Shown: positions 1 to 6,195 of the stretch, piece after piece
How the letters are laid out: each line of letters opens with the position of its first letter
Position numbering within the stretch: position 1 is the first letter of the stretch
Source of the DNA: Okeania sp. SIO2B3
GTDB taxonomy: Bacteria > Cyanobacteriota > Cyanobacteriia > Cyanobacteriales > Microcoleaceae
Length of the DNA stretch: 54,050 nucleotides
Assembly: GCF_010672525.1 (NCBI RefSeq)
Contig: NZ_JAAHGH010000045.1
Span: 1-54,050 of the forward strand
Direction of reading: 5' to 3'
The notes under the pieces: model-generated
What the model saw: only the letters and a program-made list of their open reading frames with translations
What the model was told of the DNA's origin: nothing
Database searches by the model: none
Program-made: the position numbers and the translations under genes

Positions 1-175
1 ACCACCGCACTCTACACCCTTTCCCTACACCCCGCCCTCCCGCTCTCCCTGTTTCCCTACTCCCCACTCCCCTACTCCCCCGCTCCCCTACTCCCCCGCT
101 CCCCTACTCCCCGCTCCCCTACTCCCCCGCTCCCCTACTCCCCTACTCCCCCACTCTCAACTGAATAATAAATAT
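1..175. repeat. C/T-rich low-complexity tandem tract
   Basis: The strand shown is almost pure C and T, built from units such as CCCCTACT and CCCCGCTC repeated with small variations. I see no gene. It lies just beyond the stop codon of the leftmost gene, and that gene's last codons overlap a motif (ending GATTTGATAT) that recurs at about 49.6 kb and 49.9 kb. Confidence 0.7.
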
Positions 176-877
176 TCAACCAGATTTGATATCAAGTGGT
201 TTAGACCCATCAAAACTGTCTTGCCACATTGAGCAAATTGTCTCCCCTGCTGCACTAGCAATTTTCTGCACAATTAAGGTAGCAACAATAGCAGCGATCG
301 CCGGAGCTAACCCTAAATTAGTAACCAAAATGGGAGCCAACATACCCGCAGCTTTTGTGGAACTTTCATTGTAAGCATCGTCAATTTTTTGCATTGTCTC
401 ACCACCATCACCAAATGGGTCGCGACCGCATAATAAATCGTAAGCTTCTCCATTTAGGCGTTTAAAAAAATTCTGACCAAATTCTATAAATTTATGGCGT
501 TGGTGAAAAGAGGTATGATATCTGTCCCGATCAGGGCGCGATAGAACTCTGTTCCGGTCTCCCGACTCCCTATTGGGGTTTCTTCTTCTTTCTTCCGTCC
601 TGACTGGGTTATCCTGACTTCTCCTCCTGGGACGGTTTAGGGGTTGGTTGACTCCTAAGTAATTAAGATTAGTATCATACCCTAATTCACCAACGCCAAA
701 TTTATTACCCTCTGGACTTCTGGGAACAGCCGTCAGGGTATTGATATTGATAGATTCTACAGAAGTACTTTTGGTTAAATTATCTTCCAAACTTTGTACT
801 TGCATCCCTAGTTGAGCTTGCAATGTCTCCTCATCAAGTTCTGCTAGTTCTTCAATTAACTCATTAATGTCTGCCAT
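176..877 (-). CDS. Unrecognised protein with hydrophobic C-terminus and MITE-encoded middle
   Basis: A 233-residue protein of a family I do not recognise. Residues 1-35 are acidic and probably helical (MADINELIEELAELDEE). Residues 80-125 are Arg/Asn/Asp-rich and low in complexity. Residues 176-208 form a hydrophobic Ala/Ile/Leu-rich stretch that could be one membrane segment, followed by GETICSMWQD. A GAGG-type ribosome site precedes the ATG. The middle (about residues 59-131) coincides with a MITE-like insertion: its terminal inverted repeats are read as NKFGVGE and FHQRHKF. The last codons and stop also fall in a motif repeated elsewhere. The next genes upstream on the same strand are a C39-like peptidase and a lysozyme, each about 0.4-0.55 kb away, so co-transcription is uncertain. 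The ORF is open throughout, so it may be expressed, but its native form may have lacked the Arg-rich middle. Confidence 0.6.
   Translation of the reverse strand: MADINELIEELAELDEETLQAQLGMQVQSLEDNLTKSTSVESININTLTAVPRSPEGNKFGVGELGYDTNLNYLGVNQPLNRPRRRSQDNPVRTEERRRNPNRESGDRNRVLSRPDRDRYHTSFHQRHKFIEFGQNFFKRLNGEAYDLLCGRDPFGDGGETMQKIDDAYNESSTKAAGMLAPILVTNLGLAPAIAAIVATLIVQKIASAAGETICSMWQDSFDGSKPLDIKSG
488..704. mobile_element. MITE-like element (GGCGTTGGTGA family) inside a coding region
   Basis: Both ends carry an inverted repeat, TTTATGGCGTTGGTGAA on the left and TTCACCAACGCCAAATTT on the right, each followed inward by a TATGATA-type motif. The left 60 bases also match, in reverse complement, the right end of the element at 14176-14472, including the stretch ATAGAACTCTGTTCCG. 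The copy lies wholly within the 176-877 gene and is read through without a stop. Confidence 0.65.
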
Positions 878-1429
878 AACGTTCCTCTAATATTTTCTCA
901 AGTTGTTGTATTGACCTTTGAGAGAATTTGTAGGAATCCAAATAATTCAAGAAACCAAAGTCTCAATAAAGCTTTTGAAATTACCTATGACTATATATAA
1001 CAGTAATTATGCTGGCAATTCCGGTCAAAAATATTATTGGGAGTTTTAGTATTTATACTTAGAAACCTTTGTACTCTTAGTAGACGCTCCACAGCTAAAA
1101 CTTTGCACTCTTATTTTTGTTTATAGAACCCCTGATCGTATCTTTTAGCTCTCTTGAGAAAAGAGGGAGTAGGGACCCACCCCTAGCCCCTCCCAGGAGG
1201 GGAGTAGGGAGTAGAGGGAAATAATTGATGACATACTCTACGATGATTGATTTGATTTTTGATGATTGAAGATGTCTTTTGAGGAAAAGACATAAGCTTA
1301 AGTTAAGTAATCAAAGCAATTGCTGACGCAAAGCTCCGCTAACGCCTAAATTTTTAGAGATACCATTCAGGGGTTCTATAGATGTCTTTTTCTTCCCACA
1401 AACATTGATTCTGTCTCCTGACTCCTTCT
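878..1429. other. Intergenic region with one CCCTCC/GGAGGG repeat
   Basis: I see no supported gene. At about 1170-1203 is a copy of the hairpin-forming motif CCCCTCCCAGGAGGGG, which recurs near 3950, 6010, 10820, 17340, 17540, 38990, 40195 and 49760. The rest is AT-rich and unstructured to the eye. Confidence 0.5.
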
Positions 1430-2173
1430 TCAATCAATCCAAGATTTTGCCAAAACACACCATCCATCGGTACTATTACTCACAGTCCAACGGGCGTTCA
1501 TCAGACTATAAGAATATTTCAACATTCTACCATTTTCGGAAATGTAAGTGCCACTGGCATGATCGATCTCTCCCCAGGGATCGTTAACTACCCAATATCC
1601 CCCACCTGGAGCATTTTTGTTGTCTTCATAACCAATAACTACAATCCAGTGGCCTCCACCTGATGGGTTATGAGAATAGCCTTTGTGAAGAATCCCACAG
1701 GGAACAGGAATGCCTCGGTTGAGGTACTCCTTGAGGGTATTATTATTTGCGTTTTGAACAAAATTAGCAGTAACTCCAAAGTGTCGCAGAGTTTGAATTT
1801 GAATCCCGGAGTCAGTAGTGTCTCCTCTGTTGAAAACTTCACGAACGTAATCATCATCGTTCCTGATGACTCCAGGTCGGAGATAATTTAACAACATGGC
1901 ACAAGAAGAAGAAAAACAAGTGCGATGAGCATCGCGATAGTTGTCACTCTGAGAAAAGTAAGTGACATCTAGGCTTACTCCAGCAGAGGAACGGGCAATT
2001 TTTTTAGCAGGGTGAGAACGGTAAATTTTTACCCACTCTGCATCGTTATTGTAAAAGTCATCGGGCAAAGAGGAAGCAATTTTCAGGAAAGCATTACGAT
2101 GGTTGGAGTTATTACTATCATAATACTTAACAAAATCAAGTATTTTTGAGTCAGGAAATCTGGTATTATTCAT
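1430..2173 (-). CDS. C39-like (papain-fold) cysteine peptidase
   Basis: A 247-residue protein that fits the Peptidase_C39_2/papain-like group. The probable nucleophile is Cys86 in TCFSSSCAMLLNYL, aligning with the family's CGPxSLAMVLNY (Cys91 is a second candidate). The general base is His175 in GGGHWIVVIGY and the third residue Asn197/Asp198 in VNDPWGE. There is no evident signal peptide, transmembrane segment or ABC-transporter fusion, so it is not a bacteriocin exporter of the usual C39 type. The N-terminal 65 residues (FPDSKILDFVKYYDSNN onward) may be a substrate or peptidoglycan-binding extension. An AAGGA ribosome site lies about 10 bases before the ATG. The genes on either side are a GH24 lysozyme and the unrecognised 233-residue protein. 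A role in peptide or cell-wall hydrolysis is inferred; the substrate is unknown. Confidence 0.75.
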   Translation of the reverse strand: MNNTRFPDSKILDFVKYYDSNNSNHRNAFLKIASSLPDDFYNNDAEWVKIYRSHPAKKIARSSAGVSLDVTYFSQSDNYRDAHRTCFSSSCAMLLNYLRPGVIRNDDDYVREVFNRGDTTDSGIQIQTLRHFGVTANFVQNANNNTLKEYLNRGIPVPCGILHKGYSHNPSGGGHWIVVIGYEDNKNAPGGGYWVVNDPWGEIDHASGTYISENGRMLKYSYSLMNARWTVSNSTDGWCVLAKSWID

Positions 2174-2203
2174 AATTGGAATCCTTAAAAATAGTGAGGG
2201 GTA

Positions 2204-2345
2204 TCTCAGTTATCAGTTATCAGTTATCAGTTATCAGTACCTCTGCAATAAGCAGGCTTGAAATAGGGAATTCTCTTTTTTTTATCCCCTTAAAAGGGGA
2301 GGCTTTAGACCAGAATTTTTCGGTAAATTAGGTGCTGAAGCAGGT
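2204..2345. repeat. Dispersed scaffold repeat S (heptamer tract plus CCCCTTAAAAGGGG)
   Basis: It starts with four to five tandem copies of the heptamer TCAGTTA, then TACCTCTGCAATAAG, then the palindrome CCCCTTAAAAGGGG and ends in AATTTTTCGGTAAA. The same order occurs near 3160, 25.6 kb, 27.36 kb and 53.3 kb, with related copies at 8.6 kb, 29.95 kb (inverted) and 39.1 kb. The remaining gap, 2346-2593, holds no gene I can see. Confidence 0.7.
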
Positions 2346-2593
2346 TAATGAGAATAGTTTGTATTGGCTTTGTTGGATTAAAAGAGTTTTTCCTACTAAT
2401 ACAATTTTTGATTTATGCATTGACTAAATAGACATCTCTAGAAAATAAAGAGCAAGTTTATTTAAGATAATCTAGAGTTGTAAAAGTCACTTACAAAATC
2501 ATTTTTTGTACCTTTTCGTTGAAAATCTATTCCCTGTTCCCTGTTCCCTATTGCCTACTATCTGCAAAAAGTCTATATCTTTTTCTGAGATGT

Positions 2594-3145
2594 CTAATGT
2601 GAGGGTTTCAAGATTACTGCCATAGGGTCGAATAATCCTAATCCAGCTAGACATGATAATTCATTATTTCTGGTGAAATTATTGCTTAAAAAAAGATTTT
2701 TTTCATCATCCCGACGCTCGACTAAACTAGGTAGTATTGTTTTTACTCCATTAACTATAACTTGGTTCCATTTGGGAAACTCATTAGCAGCACTTTGATA
2801 ATCTCCTTGATTGAGTTTTTCTAGCAAAGTGCTATATTTAAAAGTAATAATTCCTACGTTATAACAGAAAGATACTAAAGCATCAAACTGGCTTTGGGTA
2901 AGAGAAACTTTAATTAATTGATTAACTTCATCAGTAACCATATCGACTTTATATTGAAGGAATTTTCTGGCTTGCTGTATGCTAATTTCATCTCCTTGTT
3001 TGACCTTTTTACCATCAGGATATTCGGTATTTCCATAACCAATACTCCATATTTCTACTGGGTTTAGATAAGCATCAAGATATAATCCTTCCCACTTTTT
3101 GATTAAATTTAGGCAGTTTTGTGATATTGTTAGTAAAATTTGCAT
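2594..3145 (-). CDS. GH24 lysozyme (phage-type muramidase)
   Basis: A 183-residue protein with the T4/P21-type lysozyme fold signature: LIKKWEGLYLDAY, then WSIGYGNT, then QFDALVSFCYNVG and a C-terminal LVERRDDEKNLF. It should cleave the MurNAc-GlcNAc bond of peptidoglycan. The catalytic glutamate is Glu19. In the usual E-8-D/C-5-T spacing the other two positions are Asn28 and Ser34, so both deviate from the common Asp/Cys and Thr; activity may be altered. There is no clear signal peptide. The C-terminal 30 residues extend past the usual domain end. AGGAG lies 7 bases before the ATG. No holin, spanin or phage structural gene is nearby, so this looks like a chromosomally kept lysozyme rather than part of a prophage lysis cassette. 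Confidence 0.8.
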   Translation of the reverse strand: MQILLTISQNCLNLIKKWEGLYLDAYLNPVEIWSIGYGNTEYPDGKKVKQGDEISIQQARKFLQYKVDMVTDEVNQLIKVSLTQSQFDALVSFCYNVGIITFKYSTLLEKLNQGDYQSAANEFPKWNQVIVNGVKTILPSLVERRDDEKNLFLSNNFTRNNELSCLAGLGLFDPMAVILKPSH

Positions 3146-3154
3146 TATTTAACT

Positions 3155-3380
3155 CCTGTCATTTCAGTTATCAGTTATCAGTTATCAGTTATCAGTTATC
3201 AGTTAGCCTCCTCCGGAGGAGCTACGCTAACAGTACCTCTGCAATAAGGAGGCTTGAAATCTGAAATATTTTCTTTCTCTTGGTCGATTGGATATAGCGA
3301 GGAGACCTCGCCATCCCTTGACCGCTTTTTATCCCCTTAAAAGGGGAGGCACATACCCACAATTTTTCGGTAAAATAGTA
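3155..3380. repeat. Dispersed scaffold repeat S, longer copy
   Basis: Left end GTCATTTCAG is followed by about six TCAGTTA heptamers, then an insert containing CTCCTCCGGAGGAG, then TACCTCTGCAATAAGGAGGC, then a block shared with the 8.6 and 39.1 kb repeats (TTCTCTTGGTCGATTGG), then CCCCTTAAAAGGGG and AATTTTTCGGTAAAA. It links the two sub-types of scaffold S. Confidence 0.7.
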
Positions 3381-4178
3381 AAAGTAGATTAGTTGTTGGA
3401 ATAGGTTAATTAGAATAGTTTGTCTCTCAACCTTGTTCCATTACAAATAATCATAGCTAAGGTTTATTTGCTCTAAAAAAAATTTGCATTTAATTGCACA
3501 TTTGATTTTGAACTACCCTCAAAAATCATTCCACAATTGTCAATGTGTATTTTTTTGCACGTTCAGGGTAGGAACATAATTTTTTGTGTAAATTAATTCA
3601 CATTGTCGTATTTGAACCAGAAATATCTCAAGATTAAATATCAGCAAATTTCTAGAAGAAGGAAGAAGGAAGAAGGAAAAAGGAAGAAGGAAAAAGTGGA
3701 TGAGGGTACTGAAAAGTTGTCGCAACTCTCGACGAGACCCTAATCAATTGTAAACACTGTGTAGACAGTAGGGTATTAAACCCATAAAGAAAAAGATGAA
3801 TATATATTAGCTACTATATAGCAATCCTAAATGATTTGTAAAAAATAGAAAAATAAATAAAAACTATGAAGCTCTTATCAAAATAACATGGGTCTAAAAC
3901 CCCGCCTTTTAAGGCGCAATATTTTTGGATAGTTGCTCACGCATCCCCTACTTCCCCTCCTGGGAGGGGTTAGGGGTGGGTTAACTTCTAACTTCTGACT
4001 TCTGACTTCTGACTTCATTAACTATGTTGCCTATTTCCTAATTCTCAGATTTTTTTTCAGAACATATTTAGGATTACTTATAGTCTGAATATTATCACTT
4101 TTCATCCCTTGACGCTGTAAGAGTCCGTAAGTTATCTTGATATCAATAACCAGAGAGACTGAAGCTTGAATAAAAATT
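3381..4178. other. Intergenic region with heptamer tracts and an inverted G-type motif
   Basis: No convincing gene. At 3658-3700 is a GAAGGAA-type heptamer tract, at 3766-3785 an inverted copy of the GGGTTTAATACCC motif, at about 3950-3985 a CCCTCCTGGGAGGGG hairpin motif, and at 3988-4015 a TTCTGAC heptamer tract. The last 150 bases probably hold the promoter of the downstream ATPase gene; I cannot fix it. Confidence 0.4.
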
Positions 4179-5474
4179 ATGAATAAAGAAATATTTGACC
4201 ACATTTACTCTCATTTGCCAGAAAATGAAAAACAAATACTGCACTTACGTTTATCAGATAAAAAATATCAACAAATTGCTCAGATAATGAATTGTGACCA
4301 ATCTAATGTAGGTCGAAAATTAAAAGCGATCGCTACTAAATTCAACTATTCAGAATCTAGTCTGGAGCGGGAAGAATATTTAGTGAAAATATTCAGCCAA
4401 TATAAACCCGATCTAGTTAGTAATGAGTTACGGAATTATTATGGTTTTCATATCACTCAAGTTGTTATTCCTGGTAGACCAGAAAAATTAGATTCTCCTT
4501 TTTATATACAACGTTATCGAATTAGACGTTGTTCTGTGGAGTCTGAATGTTACGGAGAAATAGAAAAATCAGGTTCTTTAGTAAGAATAAAAGCACCCAA
4601 AAAAATGGGTAAGACTTCTCTAATTCAACGAATACAAGCCAAAGCCAATCAAAATAATTATATTCCTGTTTATCTGAGATTTGACACTCTGATTGAACCC
4701 CAAAATATCAGCAATATTAATAGTTTTATCAAAGCATTCAATAAAAATATAAAAAGTCGATTTACTGATGTACCAGAGGCAAATCCCTGGGATGATGATA
4801 ATGCAAAAATATCTTGTACTCAAGAATTGAAAGCTTTGTTATTTAATTTAGAAAAAAAGCTTGTTTTACTATTAGATGAAGTCGATGAAATTTTTAACTA
4901 CCCAGAAATATCTAAAAACTTTTTTACCATGTTAAGAAGTTGGTACGAAGAAAGTAATAATTTTGAAATTTGGGGAAATCTCAGAATGGTAATTGCTTAT
5001 TCCACAGAATATCATGGCAAATTAGATATTTATCAATCTCCTTTTAATGTAGGTTTACCCATAGAATTAAAAGAATTTACATCAGAGCAGGTAACTCAAT
5101 TAATATATTTACATCAACTTGACCCAGAAATAGTGACTCCTTTAATGTCTATGGTGGGAGGACATCCTTATCTAATCAGATTAGCATTATACAAAATGTT
5201 TCAAGATGAATTGACAATTGAAGAACTATTAAAATATGCTCCTACTGAAAGTGGAATTTATCAAGAACATTTAAGTAGACATTTAGAAACTATGGCAGAA
5301 AAATCAAACATCAAAGCAGTTTTTCAGGAAATATTAAAAGCTAATTCTCCAGTGCGTTTACCTAATAAAAATCGAGAAGTACATCAATTAGAAGCTATGG
5401 GATTAATTACAATTAAAGGTGATTATGCTCAACCTCGTTGTAATTTATATAGACAGTATTTTCAGGAGCGGTGA
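4179..5474 (+). CDS. AAA_35-type STAND-like ATPase with N-terminal HTH
   Basis: A 431-residue protein. Residues 1-60 resemble a sigma-70 region-4-like helix-turn-helix (QQIAQIMNCDQSNVGRKLKAI), as in the N-terminal domain of vWA-MoxR-associated proteins. Residues 95-430 form the AAA_35 (AAA-like) ATPase: Walker A at 138-146 (APKKMGKTS), Walker B at 228-236 (LVLLLDEVDEI), then a GGHPYLIRLALY motif typical of this family. No sensor domain, caspase, CHAT or WD40 module is fused C-terminally. Proteins of this type are thought to be NTP-driven signalling switches in bacterial conflict or stress systems; the partner is unknown. The gene ends just before a purine-rich GGAGTCA tract. A second AAA_35 protein (fused to CHASE2) follows at 6196, which suggests local duplication or functional linkage. 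Confidence 0.8.
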   Translation: MNKEIFDHIYSHLPENEKQILHLRLSDKKYQQIAQIMNCDQSNVGRKLKAIATKFNYSESSLEREEYLVKIFSQYKPDLVSNELRNYYGFHITQVVIPGRPEKLDSPFYIQRYRIRRCSVESECYGEIEKSGSLVRIKAPKKMGKTSLIQRIQAKANQNNYIPVYLRFDTLIEPQNISNINSFIKAFNKNIKSRFTDVPEANPWDDDNAKISCTQELKALLFNLEKKLVLLLDEVDEIFNYPEISKNFFTMLRSWYEESNNFEIWGNLRMVIAYSTEYHGKLDIYQSPFNVGLPIELKEFTSEQVTQLIYLHQLDPEIVTPLMSMVGGHPYLIRLALYKMFQDELTIEELLKYAPTESGIYQEHLSRHLETMAEKSNIKAVFQEILKANSPVRLPNKNREVHQLEAMGLITIKGDYAQPRCNLYRQYFQER

Positions 5475-5596
5475 GAAGAAGGAGTCAGGAGATGGAAGAA
5501 GGAGTCAGGAGACAGGAGTCAGGAGACAGGAGATGGAAGAAGGAGTTAGAATTATGCTTTTTGGAACCTAGTTTGAAGAAGGAGTTAACAGTCAGA

Positions 5597-5869
5597 ATGA
5601 AAAGAGAATCTGCGAAAAACTTTCGAGATTTAATAGTTTGGCAAAAAGCACATTAACTTGTTTTAGAAGTCTATGGTTTTAGCAGCAATTTCCCCAAAAC
5701 AGATTTTTGAATATTGCACAAGGTTCATTAGAAGAAAAGAAGAAAGTCGGTATTACCTAATTCTAGCAAATGACCTTGAATATGGAGATATTTCAAAAGT
5801 TATATTGCATCTCAAAGAAGTAAGTAAACTATTAGATTCATATATAAACTTCATTGAAAAACCCAGGTA
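5597..5869 (+). pseudogene. Decayed four-helix-bundle protein gene (S23/IVS-type family)
   Basis: Three reading frames together spell a four-helix-bundle protein. Frame one reads MKRESAKNFRDLIVWQKAH, stop, then LVLEVYGFSSNFPKTDF. A second frame gives NIAQGSLEE around 5710. A third gives SRYYLILANDLEYGD and LKEVSKLLDSYI to a stop at about 5869. These are family hallmarks (FRDLxVWQKAH, ARGSLEExRYYLILAxDLGY, LLEVSRLL). At least one premature stop, two frame changes and an internal loss of about 30 residues make it non-functional. It follows the AAA-type gene after a heptamer GGAGTCA tract (5485-5535). Such genes are small, mobile and often of unknown function. Confidence 0.8.
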
Positions 5870-6195
5870 ATTTCTCATACCAATTTGAAAAAAAATGCTA
5901 TAGTTAAGTGGTACTTAAATTATTAAGTAATTAACACAGACTGAATAACTTTTTTGATAATTAGCACCCTAGTTATTGTTAATTATTCTTATGTTTAATT
6001 CCCCTCCTGGGAGGGAGAGGGGGAGGGGGAGGGGCGAGGGGTGGGTTCCCCGCAATGCGAAAATGTAGCAAACATTTATAACGTTGGTATAATACCTAAT
6101 ACCTCTTCCTCCTGTCTCCTGACTCCTCCTGTCTCCTGACTCCTTCTTCAACTGATTCCTTCTAAAAAAACACCAATTAAATTATTTAAAAAATC
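5870..6195. other. Intergenic region with GGAGGG hairpin and CTCCTGT/CTCCTGA tract
   Basis: It contains a G-rich copy of the CCTCCTGGGAGGG motif at about 6001-6046, a TAGCAAACATTTAT segment at about 6066 also present near 17.5, 38.9, 41.76 and 49.2 kb, and a heptamer tract of CTCCTGT/CTCCTGA at 6107-6145. No gene seen. Confidence 0.45.

Noticed and set aside
2205-2236. Regularly spaced short repeats (TCAGTTA tracts here and elsewhere) as possible CRISPR
   Set aside because: The units are directly adjacent 7-mers with no spacers; no cas genes are present.
176-3145. Prophage lysis cassette
   Set aside because: A lysozyme is present but no holin, spanin, integrase, attachment site or structural gene is visible.
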